From Microbacterium sp. CH12i (GTDB lineage: Bacteria > Actinomycetota > Actinomycetes > Actinomycetales > Microbacteriaceae): DNA of 64,000 bases. Numbering within the stretch: the first letter of the stretch is position 1; each line of letters begins with the position of its first letter. Both the position numbers and the translations under genes were made by a program. Location: assembly GCF_000685355.1 (NCBI RefSeq), contig NZ_JHET01000001.1:248001-312000 (forward strand). Reading direction: 5' to 3'. The notes beneath the pieces were generated by a model. It ran no database searches and was not told the DNA's origin. It saw nothing but the letters and a program-made list of their open reading frames with translations. Of the stretch, positions 45,831 to 56,650 are shown piece by piece.

Positions 45831-46986
45831 TTGACGCTGATGGAATCTGCTGAACAGCAAGAGGTGCGGGCGGTTGTACGGTCGATCGTCGCTGACTACG
45901 ATCACGATTGGTATGTCAGGCGTGCGCGTGCTGGCCTCAAAGTGACCGAGTTGTGGGAGGCAATCAGTGAATCCGGGTTCGTTGGTGTAAACCTGCCGGA
46001 AGAGTATGGCGGTGGCGGGATGGGCATCCAGGAGTTGTCCATCGTTGCGGAAGAGCTGGCAGCTGCGGGTTCCCCCCTGCTCATGCTCATCGTTTCGCCC
46101 GCAATCTGCGGAACCGTCATCGCCCGTTTCGGAACGGACGAGCAAAAGGAACGCTGGCTACCTGGGCTAGCGACCGGTAAAATTAAGATGGCGTTCGCTA
46201 TCACCGAACCGGATGCGGGATCGAACAGCCACAACATTGCGACCGCAGGTCGCCGAGACGGCGATGGCTGGATTCTGACCGGCACCAAATACTACTGCTC
46301 CGGCGCAGACGAAGCTGATGCCCTGCTGGTCGTCGCTCGTACCGGTGTCGATGAGAAAACCGGTCGCGCGCGTCTCTCCTTGTTCATCGTAGAGACCCCG
46401 AACCCTAACCTGCAGATGACCGTGATACCCGTTGAGGTGACCGCTCCCGAGAAGCAGTTCACACTTTTTTTTTGACGAGGTTCGCGTGCCCTCAACAGGC
46501 TTGCTCGGCGAAGTGAATGATGGGCTTCGTCAGATTTTCTTCGGGCTCAACCCTGAGCGCATTATGAGTGCGGCGACGTCCAATGGCATTGGTCGTTTCG
46601 CGTTGGATCGCGGCGCCAGGTACGCCAAGGAGCGTCAGGTTTGGGGGGCTCCGATCGGGACCCACCAGGGTCTCGCGCACCCGTTAGCGGAGTCGTATGT
46701 GCATGTCGAACTTGCGCGCTTGATGACCAGCAAGGCCGCGTGGATGTATGACAACGGTCTTGACGCGGGTGAAGCATCCAACATGGCCAAGTTCGCGGCG
46801 GCCGACGCGTCCGTCGAGGCTCTCGATCGCGCAATCCAAATCCATGGTGGCAATGGCATGTCCACCGAGTATGGGCTTGCTGATGCTTGGGGATTTGCCA
46901 GAGTTCTCAAGATTGCCCCCGTATCACGAGAGATGGTGCTGAACTACATTTCGCAGCATTCCCTCGGGCTTCCCCGCAGCTACTGA
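45831..46986 (+). CDS. Acyl-CoA dehydrogenase (frameshift in a T9 run)
   Basis: FAD-dependent alpha,beta-oxidation of an acyl-CoA. The N-terminal helical domain, the A-F-A-I-T-E-P-D-A-G-S FAD/substrate motif and the beta domain are in the first frame. Nine T bases at 46465-46473, where eight are expected, create a TGA; the frame resumes with D-E-V-R-V-P-S and ends with H-G-G-N-G-M-S-T-E-Y. TTG 45831 has AAAGGAG seven bases before it. It is the first gene of the catabolic cluster. Confidence 0.85.
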
Positions 46987-47040
46987 TCGGCTATTCCCGT
47001 TACACCACCCGTCCAAATTCATACGACAAAGGAGTCACCA

Positions 47041-48711
47041 ATGAATGTGTACCCGCCTGAGACGGTGAAGAAGTATCACGATGCCGGTATCTGGGAAGAT
47101 AAAACCTGGAGCGATTACGTCGCCGAGCATGCTGCGGCACGGGGCGACAAGGAGGCCCTCGTCGATCAGCCCAACAAGTTGGAGATCATCGGCACCGAGC
47201 CGATGCGCCTGACGTGGACCGAGGTTCACGAACGCGCGGATGGGCTCGCCCTTTCGCTCCTCGACGCAGGGGTTCGCACGGGCGATGTTGTCTTCGTGCA
47301 ATTACCGAACTCGGTCGAGTTGGTTCTGCTCCACCTCGCGCTCGATCGTATCGGCGCTGTGGGAACGTTTGCCCCCATGCGCCAACGTTCGTCCGAGATC
47401 GAGCATGCGATCGCCAAGACCAAGGCGCGAATCGCCGTAGGCATGGGAAGTTTCGTCGGTACCGACTATCTCGCCATGATTCACACCGCCCGGAAGGTCT
47501 GCCCGTCACTCGAAGTGATCATTGCGCTCAAAGGTGAAGGCAGGTTCGGCGCAGATTTCGAGCTTTCCACGATGATCACCGCCGCAAATCCAGGCCGGGT
47601 CGCTGAACTCGATGCGATCGAAGTCTCAGCGGATGACGTGTTGACCCTGTGTCTGACGACCGGCACTGAAAGCACACCTAAGGTCGTTCCCCGTACCCCA
47701 AACAGCTGGATGGTTGCGACGAAAGGGATACTGGAGGCGACGGGACACGGAGCGGACTCCGTTTTTTCCGGGCCGTTCCCCTACGCCAACATGGGTGGAC
47801 TGGGGGTGGAACTCTATCCCTGGATCATGGCGGGGGGAAAGTTCGTCACCCACGAGCCGTTCAATGTCGACGTCTTCTTGGAGCAGATTACTAAGGAGCG
47901 GGTCAACTACATCATCGCCGTTCCTGCGATCTACTTCGCAATGCTGAATCACCCGGGGCTTGATACTACTTACGACATCTCCTCGCTGACTGTGGTCGGT
48001 TGCGGTGGCGAGGCGCCCCCGCACACGATCGTCGAGATGCTTGACGAGCGCGGCATCAAGGTGATTAATGAGTTTGGCGCGACCGAGGGGTGGTTCTTCT
48101 TCACACTTCCTGAGCAGCCCGTGGAGGAACGCAAGGACCTATTTCGCATCGACGCGTTGAGCCGGTTTCTTCCGGCGACAGAATTTCGCGCACTCAAGCC
48201 GGGTACCGAGCAGGATGTTCTTGTTGGTGAACCCGGTGAGCTTGCCGTGCGCGGGCCGTCGGTGTTCGCCGGCTACCTCGATGCTGATGAAGTCAACGCG
48301 GTGTCTTTCACCTCGGAGGGTCTATTCCGAACGGGCGACTTGGTTGCGATCGGGAACGACGACTCGTTGCGTTACGTCGGGCGCTTGAAGGACATGATCA
48401 TCCGTAACGGTCAGAACATCAGTCCCGCCGAGATTGAGTTGATCATTCAGCGCCACCCGAGCGTGTACGAAGTCTCGGTCATCGGGGTGACAGACGCGAT
48501 CAAGGGACAGCTGGTGTGTGCGGTGGTCTCGACCAAGGCCGAGATGGTGATCACGCTCGAGGAGCTTGACGTGTTCATGCGGGAGATGGATGTCGCCCGA
48601 CACAAGATCCCCGAGGTTCTGAAAGTCATCGATGAACTGCCTAAGGGGCCGAGTGGCAAGATCCTCAAGCGCGAGCTTCGGGACCGCTTTGCTGATAAGC
48701 AGGGGGTTTGA
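47041..48711 (+). CDS. AMP-forming acyl-CoA synthetase
   Basis: A 556-residue ANL-family ligase activating a carboxylic acid. Motifs in order: L-C-L-T-T-G-T-E-S-T-P-K (P-loop), N-E-F-G-A-T-E, F-R-T-G-D-L, G-R-L-K-D-M-I-I-R-N-G (hinge) and P-S-G-K-I-L-K with the catalytic Lys. AAAGGAG precedes ATG. Its place in the cluster suggests it feeds the pathway; the substrate is unknown. Confidence 0.88.
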   Translation: MNVYPPETVKKYHDAGIWEDKTWSDYVAEHAAARGDKEALVDQPNKLEIIGTEPMRLTWTEVHERADGLALSLLDAGVRTGDVVFVQLPNSVELVLLHLALDRIGAVGTFAPMRQRSSEIEHAIAKTKARIAVGMGSFVGTDYLAMIHTARKVCPSLEVIIALKGEGRFGADFELSTMITAANPGRVAELDAIEVSADDVLTLCLTTGTESTPKVVPRTPNSWMVATKGILEATGHGADSVFSGPFPYANMGGLGVELYPWIMAGGKFVTHEPFNVDVFLEQITKERVNYIIAVPAIYFAMLNHPGLDTTYDISSLTVVGCGGEAPPHTIVEMLDERGIKVINEFGATEGWFFFTLPEQPVEERKDLFRIDALSRFLPATEFRALKPGTEQDVLVGEPGELAVRGPSVFAGYLDADEVNAVSFTSEGLFRTGDLVAIGNDDSLRYVGRLKDMIIRNGQNISPAEIELIIQRHPSVYEVSVIGVTDAIKGQLVCAVVSTKAEMVITLEELDVFMREMDVARHKIPEVLKVIDELPKGPSGKILKRELRDRFADKQGV

Positions 48712-50310
48712 ATGTCGGTACTCTCTATTTCCGTCGATCAGCATTCAGAGGTTTTTCGCGCCAACAAGGATGCTCATCTGTCCCGAATCGCACAACTGGA
48801 TAGCCAACAGGCGCTGGCGGCGGCCGGGGGCGGTGACCGCTACATTCAGCGACACCGCGATCGCGGCAAGCTCTTGGCGCGTGAGCGTGTTGAGTTGCTC
48901 ATTGATCGTGATTCCGCATTTCTTGAGCTTTCTACTCTTGCTGGCTGGGGAAGTTCGTTCACAGTGGGCGCGAGCGTCGTAACCGGTATCGCTGTGGTCT
49001 CGGGGGTGGAGTGTCTCGTGATCGCGAACGATCCGACTGTGCGAGGCGGCGCATCGAACCCGTATACCTGGAAGAAGATTATTCGCGCGTTGGAAATCGC
49101 CAGACACAACCGCCTACCGGTGATCAATCTCGTGGAGTCCGGGGGGGCGGACCTGCCAACTCAGGCCGAGGCCTTCGTGCCGGGGGGAGCGTTGTTCCGT
49201 GACCTTACCCGGCTGTCGGCATCTGGGGTGCCGACTTTGGCGATCGTGTTTGGTAACTCGACTGCGGGAGGGGCATACGTTCCCGGAATGTGCGACTACA
49301 CGATCATGGTGAAGGATCGGGCAAAGGTGTTTCTCGGTGGCCCGCCGCTGGTGCGGATGGCCACGGGGGAGGTATCTACGGATGAGGAGCTGGGGGGTGC
49401 AGAGATGCACTCACGAGTGTCTGGTCTCTCCGACTATCTCGCCAACGATGAATTGGACGCGCTCCGACTCGGCCGGCAGGTAATGAAAGACATAAATTGG
49501 CGCAAGCTCGGGTACGGACCGACGTCTCCTGTTGTGCCACCGCGGGCTGCTCCCGAGGAATTATTGGGGATCGTCTCAGCGGATCTGCGGACACCCTTCT
49601 CCCCGCGAGACGTTCTTGCCTGCGTGCTCGATGGCTCGGACTTCGATGAGTACAAGCCAACCTACGGTTTGAGTCTGGTCACCGGGTGGGGCAGGATTCA
49701 CGGTTTTCCGGTAGGCGTCCTCGCAAATGCAAACGGGGTTATCTTTCCGGAGGAAGCAAAAAAGGCGGCCGAGTTCATCATGCTTGCCAATCAGGTCGAT
49801 GTGCCGTTGCTGTTCCTGCAGAACACGACGGGTTTCATCGTTGGCAAGGTGTACGAGCAGGCCGGCATGATCAAGGACGGCGCCAAGATGATCAACGCTG
49901 TCTCCAACAGTCACGTGCCCCACATCACGTTGCTCATGGGGGCATCATATGGTGCCGGGAACTACGGGATGTCCGGGCGGGCGTTTGAGCCGCGTTTCGT
50001 CTTCGCATGGCCGGGGGCGAAGACCTCGGTCATGGGACCGCAGCAGCTCGCGGGGGTCTTGTCTATAGTTGCACGAGATTCGGCCGCATCTGCTGGGCGT
50101 CGCTTCGACGAGGAGGCAGACGCGAGGCAACGGGCCGAGACAGAAGAGCAGATTGAACGCGAGTCCGACAGCTTCTTCATGAGCGGCAAGATTTACGACG
50201 ACGGCGTTATTGACCCGCGCGACACCAGAACGGTACTAGGAATCGCACTCTCGGCGGTTCACTCCAACGAAGTGACGGGCACGCGCGGTTTCGGCGTGTT
50301 CAGGATGTAA
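48712..50310 (+). CDS. Acyl-CoA carboxylase beta subunit (carboxyltransferase)
   Basis: A 532-residue carboxyltransferase of the methylcrotonyl/geranyl-CoA carboxylase type. N-terminal acetyl-CoA-carboxylase domain with R-G-G-A-S-N-P-Y-T-W; C-terminal half with A-N-A-N-G-V-I-F and T-G-F-I-V-G-K. It follows the ligase without a gap and precedes the alpha subunit, with which it would form the holoenzyme. Confidence 0.88.
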   Translation: MSVLSISVDQHSEVFRANKDAHLSRIAQLDSQQALAAAGGGDRYIQRHRDRGKLLARERVELLIDRDSAFLELSTLAGWGSSFTVGASVVTGIAVVSGVECLVIANDPTVRGGASNPYTWKKIIRALEIARHNRLPVINLVESGGADLPTQAEAFVPGGALFRDLTRLSASGVPTLAIVFGNSTAGGAYVPGMCDYTIMVKDRAKVFLGGPPLVRMATGEVSTDEELGGAEMHSRVSGLSDYLANDELDALRLGRQVMKDINWRKLGYGPTSPVVPPRAAPEELLGIVSADLRTPFSPRDVLACVLDGSDFDEYKPTYGLSLVTGWGRIHGFPVGVLANANGVIFPEEAKKAAEFIMLANQVDVPLLFLQNTTGFIVGKVYEQAGMIKDGAKMINAVSNSHVPHITLLMGASYGAGNYGMSGRAFEPRFVFAWPGAKTSVMGPQQLAGVLSIVARDSAASAGRRFDEEADARQRAETEEQIERESDSFFMSGKIYDDGVIDPRDTRTVLGIALSAVHSNEVTGTRGFGVFRM

Positions 50311-50321
50311 GCGGGCCACAC

Positions 50322-52329
50322 ATGAACTTGAAGATAACCTCCGTCCTGATCGCCAACCGAGGCGAGATCGCCAGACGAATCATTAGATCCTGCCGAGATA
50401 TGGGAATTCGCACGGTCGCCGTGTACTCGGACGCCGATACTGGCTCTCCCCATGTGAAGGAGGCGGACTCGGCAATCCGGCTGTCGGGAACGGCGCCAAC
50501 AGACACCTACCTAAGGGGTGATCTGCTCGTCGCTGCGGCGCGCAAAGCCGGCGCGGACGCCGTGCACCCCGGTTACGGATTCCTCTCCGAGAATGCCGAC
50601 TTTGCACGCCAGTGTGAAGACGCAGGTCTGGTGTTCGTGGGACCGACATCGACGACGATCGAACTGATGGGGGACAAGCTTCGATCGAAAGCGCTCATGA
50701 GTGAAATCGGTGTTCCCGTCCTCCAGGGATTCGATCTCACGCCTTGACGGCAGAAGAAATCGCAGACAGAGCGACACAGATCGGATTTCCCCTATTGGTG
50801 AAGGCCTCGGCAGGAGGCGGCGGGCGCGGAATGCGTATTGTCAACGAACCGGCGGAGGTTGCGGACGCAGTTGCCTCTGCCAAGCGTGAGGCGCTGTCGG
50901 CATTCGGCGACGAAACAGTTTTTCTCGAGCGGTATCTTGTCAATCCCCGACACATCGAGGTCCAGGTCTTCGCGGACGAGCACGGAAACGTTGTCTCCCT
51001 CTTCGAGCGGGAGTGTTCGATTCAACGGCGCCATCAGAAAATAATCGAGGAATCCCCGTCCACGGCGGTCGATGATCTGCTGAGGAAGCGTCTGGGCGAA
51101 GCCGCCGTGGCCACCACTCGAGCTGCGGATTACCGGGGGGCGGGAACAGTCGAATTCGTTCTTGCCGATGACGGCTCCTTCTACTTCCTCGAGATGAATA
51201 CTCGCCTTCAGGTTGAGCATGCGGTTACCGAGGCCGTCACTGGTCTCGACTTAGTAAGGCTGCAGCTTCGCGTCGCTCAAGGTGAAGCTCTTCCACCGGA
51301 AGCGCTGAACCCGAGCATGACCGGCCATGCGATCGAGGTCAGGGTATACGCGGAGGACCCAACCAAGGGCTTCCTTCCCACGTCCGGCACGGTAGAGCAT
51401 TTTAGGGTGCCCGAGCGTGCCGGGCTGCGTGTGGATTCTGGAATCGAGACCGGATTCGCCATCAGTACGCACTACGACCCAATGCTCGCGAAGTTCATTT
51501 CGTACGCGCCGGTCCGTGAGGAAGCCGCGGCGCTGCTTGCCATCGCGTTGCGCGAAACACAACTCGACGGTGTGACTACCAATATCGGTTTGCTCGCGTC
51601 TATCCTCGAAGACAATGATTTTCTCGCCGGTTACACCACCACGAGCTTCCTGGACGACCACCGCGAACTCGTCGCGAACTCGTCGTTCGTGACCGACGGA
51701 GTCTTAGCTCGCCGAGCGCTGGCTGCGGCGCTCATCACTCAAGTGCAGACCCGGGACAGTGCGGTAGCTCAGCAGACGATTCCCTCGGGTTGGCGCAACA
51801 ATCCATCCAGCTGGGGCGTGCACACGAGCACTCAAACTTGCGTATACGCCCTTGGCGACCGCGAAGTCCGCGTCGCCTATGCGGTGGGTCCGAGCACGGC
51901 GAAGGTACGATCGACGGCGCCGACTTAGGGGAGCTACGGGTCTTCGAATTGACCGCAAGCACCGCTGACCTTGAGATGAATGGGGTGCGCGGGCTCTATG
52001 AGTTCGTGCGCGGTGGGAACCGTGTCTATATACATGATCGCTTCGGCTCGACGGCATTCGATGAGGTGGAACGTTTTCCCGCGCCGGACGCGCGCGGCTC
52101 GCGCGGCTCGCTCGTTGCGCCGATGCCGGGCTCAGTGCAACGAGTCCTTGTCGAGGTCGGCTCCGTTGTCACGCGCGGCGAGCCGCTGCTCATTCTCGAA
52201 GCGATGAAAATGGAGCACACGGTCACGAGTCCCGTCGATGGCGTCGTGGCCGAGGTTCTGGTTGCCAACGGCGATCAGGTCGAGGCGGGGGCGGCACTCG
52301 TCGTAATGCAACAGGAGCAGATCAGCTAA
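50322..52329 (+). CDS. Acyl-CoA carboxylase alpha subunit: biotin carboxylase plus BCCP (two frameshifts)
   Basis: Biotin carboxylase domain: I-A-N-R-G-E-I-A-R-R-I at the start, the G-G-G-G-R-G-M glycine loop, E-M-N-T-R-L-Q-V-E-H at the active site. After a linker domain a biotinyl domain contains E-A-M-K-M, the biotin lysine. One missing T near 50743 and one missing base near 51893 split it into three frames. Restored it is about 668 residues, the length of MccA/AtuF-type subunits. Confidence 0.85.
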
Positions 52330-52377
52330 TGCCGGAAAAAGTATGTTTCTCTCATCATCACCAACTTGGAGGTTCTA

Positions 52378-53217
52378 ATGCAGCCCAGCGATGACGCCCA
52401 GACCGACGAAAGGAAGGTGGCGCTGATTACCGGGTCCTCCCGTGGTCTTGGCAAGGCAATTGCCCGTGCTCTCGCAGCCGATGGCTACGACATCGTCGTG
52501 AATTATCGGCGCAACGATGAGCTCGCTTTGCAGACAGTCGATGAACTCAAGGTCGGCGGTCGACGCGTGGTTGCGATCAAGGCTGATCTGGAGTCTCCCG
52601 ACGAGATCCAGGCGATGTTTGAGGAAGTCGGCTCCACGTTCGGGCACCTCGACGTTCTGGTGAACAATGCGGCAGCGACGGCCTTTAAGCCACTCCTGGA
52701 TCTCTCGGACAACAACATGTCGCGCACCCTACGTCTGACGGTCAACGGCTTCATCCACTGTGTCCAGCAGGCGGTGCCGCTCATGGAGGGCCGCCCGGGC
52801 CGCATCGTCGGTATCAGCGGAATCGACGCCGGCCACTACATGCCCGGACACGGTCTTCTGGGTGCGGCCAAGGCTGCATTGGAAAGTCTCATCCGGGCTT
52901 TCGCTATTGAACTCGGCCCGCGCGGCATCACGACCAATGGTGTGAGTCCGGGAGGCTTTGAGACTGACTCGTCCCGAATCTATGGGGGCTCGCAGTTCGA
53001 GTTCCTCAAAGAGAGGTTCATCAGCCAGGCGGGAATCAAGGACTTCGGCACGGTCGAAGACATGGCCTCAGTGGTCAAATTCCTCGTCTCGCCGCCGGCG
53101 CGATACATCACGGGACAGACGATCATCGTCGATGGTGGCGTAACGGCCAACCTGGGCGAGTTGGACGATATCAATGCCGCAGTGCGGCACCACGAAAAGG
53201 GAAGAGCGATCCTATGA
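52378..53217 (+). CDS. SDR-family oxidoreductase, FabL-like, atypical active site
   Basis: A 279-residue Rossmann protein: T-G-S-S-R-G-L-G-K-A-I near residue 20 and N-N-A-A-A near 93. The usual Y-x-x-x-K is not present: before the lysine of G-A-A-K-A-A-L there is Leu at -4 and His at -7. FabL-like reductases use Tyr at -7, so catalysis may differ. ATG 52378 follows TTGGAGG. ATGA overlap with the next gene. Confidence 0.8.
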   Translation: MQPSDDAQTDERKVALITGSSRGLGKAIARALAADGYDIVVNYRRNDELALQTVDELKVGGRRVVAIKADLESPDEIQAMFEEVGSTFGHLDVLVNNAAATAFKPLLDLSDNNMSRTLRLTVNGFIHCVQQAVPLMEGRPGRIVGISGIDAGHYMPGHGLLGAAKAALESLIRAFAIELGPRGITTNGVSPGGFETDSSRIYGGSQFEFLKERFISQAGIKDFGTVEDMASVVKFLVSPPARYITGQTIIVDGGVTANLGELDDINAAVRHHEKGRAIL

Positions 53218-54595
53218 AGCGAGTTCGTTTAGGTGCAGGATCCGGCTACTGGGGCGACATGCTCGAGCCCGCTGTCGAGTTGGCCAAACACGGCGAACTC
53301 GACTATCTCGGGTTCGACTTTCTCGCGGAACTGACGATGTCGCTATTGCAGCGCGCGAAGATGAAGGACAACACCAAGGGGTATATCCCCGACATCGTGC
53401 CCTGGATGCGCACCCTGCTTCCGATCACCCACGCTCAGGGCACCAAAATGGTGCTCAACGGTGGAGGGACGAACTGTATCGCGGCGGCGGATGCCGTTAT
53501 GGCCGAGGCGCGTCAGGCAGGGCTGTCCGGGGTGCGAGTTGCCGCTATCACAGGTGATGACTTGACCGACAGGATCGGTGAGTTGCGTGCGGCCGGCGTG
53601 AGTTTGCAGAACATGGAGGACCCTTCCCGCTCAATCGATGAGATCGCCGACCGGATCGTCGCAGCCCATGCTTATATTGGTTCGGAGTCGATCATCGAAG
53701 CGTTGGATCTGGGCGCCGAGGTCGTCATCGGCGGGCGCCTGGCCGACAGTGCAGTCTACGTCGGTCCGCTGATGCACGAGTTCGGTTGGGACTTCGACAA
53801 TGCCGATTGGGACTTGATCGGGGCGGCCATCACGGTTGCTCATGTCATTGAATGCGCAGGAATCTGTTGCGGCGGGATGAGCTCCCAGTGGAAGAACGTG
53901 CCAGAACCATGGAATATGGGGTTCCCGATCGCCGAATTCGCGGCCGACGGCACGGCTCAGATCTCCAAGCTTCCGGGTACCGGCGGGCTGATCAACCAGT
54001 GGACAATCAAAGAGCACTTGCTCTACGAGACTCACAACCCCGCCGACTACCGGATGCCCGACGGAATCGCCGACTTGACGACGCTGCGCGTGGATGACGC
54101 CGGATCGAATGTGGTCTCGCTAAGGGACATGAGCGGGCGAGAGCGGCCTGAGATGTTGAAGGTGCAGATCGGATATACCGATGGCTGGATTGCTGAGGCC
54201 CGCGTTATCATTCCGTTCCCCGACACCCTTGCCAAGGCGACCGCTGCGAAGAGATCATTCGCAAGCGATTGGACATTGTCGGGCTGACACCGCGCGAGTT
54301 GCGCTTTGACCGGGTAGGAATCGATGCGCTGGCAGGTCCGCTAGCGCGCCAACCCAGGCGGGACCCGGAAGAGATCGAGCTTCGAGTCACAGCGCACGTC
54401 GACACGCGCGAAGAGGCCGCGCAGCTGAACCGCGAGGTGACTCATGTGACAACGATCGGTCCGGTTGGCACTGCGTTCGGTGCGCCGCTACGGCCTAGAG
54501 AGGTGATTGCCCTGTGGCCAACTCTTGTCCCGCGCAAGTTCATCCCCACGAGCGTCGTCATCGAGGAGGTGGGATCTAATGTGGCTATCGCTTAA
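53214..54595 (+). CDS. AtuA-like protein (DUF1446), frameshift near 54252
   Basis: Matches the acyclic-terpene-utilisation protein AtuA: R-L-G-A-G-S-G-Y-W-G-D at the start, N-G-G-G-T-N-C, V-V-I-G-G-R-L-A-D-S-A and L-Y-E-T-H-N-P-A-D-Y. One missing G near 54252 shifts the frame; the continuation reads L-T-P-R-E-L-R-F-D-R-V-G to 54595. In Pseudomonas AtuA is needed for citronellol growth, with unknown biochemistry. Confidence 0.82.
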
Positions 54596-54917
54596 CGATC
54601 TCGCGTACACCCGTTCCGGCGACAAAGGTGATGTGAGCAACGTCGGTGTCATGGCATTCGGCGACGCCGAATATGAAGCGCTGCGAATCTGGTTGACGCC
54701 GGAGCGACTGAGTGACTTCTTCGCAGGTTTCGTTCTCGGCCCGATCGCAGTATACGAATTGCCCCGAATGAACTCACTTCAGGTCGTAATGCAGAAGGCT
54801 CTGGGCGGCGGGGCGACCCGCACCCTCCGCTTCGACGAGACAGGCAAGTCGGTCGCTGCTCTCATGAGTCGGTTTCCCGTGCCCGCGTCGTTGATGGATG
54901 GAAGGGAGAAGCTGTGA
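54579..54917 (+). CDS. Small AtuA-type ferredoxin-fold domain protein
   Basis: A 112-residue protein starting L-N-D-L-A-Y-T-R-S-G-D-K-G-D-V-S-N-V-G, the block found at the C-terminus of larger AtuA proteins. Here it is a separate gene whose ATG overlaps the AtuA stop by 17 bases, with GAGGAGG upstream. The two likely form one functional unit. Confidence 0.78.
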   Translation: MWLSLNDLAYTRSGDKGDVSNVGVMAFGDAEYEALRIWLTPERLSDFFAGFVLGPIAVYELPRMNSLQVVMQKALGGGATRTLRFDETGKSVAALMSRFPVPASLMDGREKL

Positions 54918-55720
54918 CCGCTGTCGAGGAACCCGGCATCGTTGTCGAGCAACTAGACAACGGAGTTGCTGTCGTGCTCTTCAATCGACCGGCGAAGTTG
55001 AACGCACTGTCGAGTGCCGTTCTCGCAGAGCTCGTGGTTGCGTTTCGACAGCTCGGTCACGATCCGGAGGTACGCAGCGTGGTCCTCTCCGGCCGCGGGA
55101 AGGCATTCTCGTCCGGCGGTGACCTCATCGAACTTCATCCCCTGTTATCGCAGGCTGGAGTCAACGGTGCGCGGCTGCACATGCGCGCCTTTCACGAGGC
55201 GATCACAGCAATCAGGAACATTCCCATTCCGGTCGTCGCCGCAGTCAACGGGGCGTGCGCTGGTGCTGGTATCAGCGTGGCCCTCGCCTGCGACTTGGTC
55301 ATCGCTGCCGAGGATACGGTTTTCCATCCGAGCTTCACTCGTGCGGGGCTGATCCCCGACCTTGGAGCATTGCATTTGTGGACGAGGGCCGTCGGCCCGC
55401 ATCGTGCGAAGGAGATGGCGTTTTTTGGCGAACCGATTTCCGCAGCGGAGGCGCTCGCATCTGGGGTGGTCGGCCACGTGACGAGTGAAGGCACTGTGCT
55501 CGAGGACGGCATAGAGTTCGCTAGACGTCTGGCCGAGGGCCCGACCGCCGCATACCAGATGATCAAAGATGTGATAAACGCAACAGATCAAGCCAGTCTC
55601 GACTCCGTCTTCCATCTCGAATCCTATGCGCAATCCGCGGCGTTCCTCACCGGCGAGGCCGACGAGGGGGTGTCGGCATTCCGCGACCGCCGTGCGCCGA
55701 TGTTTGGCCACCCGTCATGA
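54914..55720 (+). CDS. Enoyl-CoA hydratase/isomerase
   Basis: A 268-residue crotonase-fold enzyme. The oxyanion-hole segments are F-S-S-G-G-D-L and N-G-A-C-A-G-A-G-I; the acid residues expected near 110 and 130 are replaced by polar and Pro residues, so isomerase or hydratase activity is uncertain. GTG 54914 overlaps the previous stop. It may play the AtuE role. Confidence 0.84.
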   Translation: MTAVEEPGIVVEQLDNGVAVVLFNRPAKLNALSSAVLAELVVAFRQLGHDPEVRSVVLSGRGKAFSSGGDLIELHPLLSQAGVNGARLHMRAFHEAITAIRNIPIPVVAAVNGACAGAGISVALACDLVIAAEDTVFHPSFTRAGLIPDLGALHLWTRAVGPHRAKEMAFFGEPISAAEALASGVVGHVTSEGTVLEDGIEFARRLAEGPTAAYQMIKDVINATDQASLDSVFHLESYAQSAAFLTGEADEGVSAFRDRRAPMFGHPS

Positions 55721-56650
55721 TTGCCTCAGATCCTGTTCGGGCCCCAAGCATCGACCAGTCGCGGGCGACGGCTGCCGCGAGGTTGCGCCGTGACGGGACG
55801 GCGGTCGAGGCGCCGGTGACGGTCGATCGATGCGCCTACCAGGTCCCCGCGATTGACCGAGCGGTGTTCATCATGCGCGCACTCCAGGGGAAAGGACCGC
55901 TGAGCTTCCGCGGCATTATCGAAGCGACGGGGTTGTCGAAATCGACCTGCTTCTCCCTCTTGCGCACGATGAGCAGTTTGGGCCTCATCGAACTCGACAG
56001 CGATCGACGTGTTTATCGACTCGGAATCAGCCTGGTTGAGCTGGGAGCGTCCGCGAGCGATCAACTCAGCTACTTGCGAGTAGTGAAGAGATACCTCGCA
56101 CATTTGTCCGCAGACGTTGATGCGACGTTCGTTATCTACCGGCGACTCGATCAGGAGCACGTGTCAATTGTTGACAAACTCGAGCGGCTCCACCAGGTGC
56201 GCATATCGGTTCCCATCGGTACGGTCATGCCGATTCAAGGCGGCTCGTTCGGTCGATGTTTTATGGCGTACGACGATCCCCAATCAGTGGATGCGGTTCT
56301 TCGCGGCGGACTCCATGCATTCACGGAACTTAGCGTGACCGACCCTTCGGTATTCCGACAGGAGTTGGTCCGCGTGCGCGAGCGCGGGTGGGCAGTCGAT
56401 AGGGAAGGTTTTGCGCTCGGAGTCAGCACAGTTGCCGCTCCAGTGTTCGGAGCAGACGGAAAAAGTCCTGCTCGTCATTGGCGCCATCGCGATCGCAAGC
56501 GTCCTGAATGAGGAGATGGAAACCGCATGGGGTAATCGTTTGCGTCAGACCTGTGATGAGCTGGCCGAAGCCATCAACTCGACAATGGTTGCACCGTGGC
56601 ACACCACCGACAACGCAGGCGACACCGGTGCCGGGGTGGTGGGATTTTGA
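55717..56650 (+). CDS. IclR-family regulator (frameshift near 56460)
   Basis: An N-terminal winged helix (F-R-G-I-I-E-A-T-G-L-S-K-S-T-C-F) and an effector-binding domain with S-V-P-I-G-T-V-M-P and G-R-C-F-M-A-Y. Five A bases at about 56459-56464 instead of four break the frame; the continuation V-L-L-V-I-G-A-I-A-I completes the fold. It lies inside the cluster and probably controls it. Confidence 0.82.
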
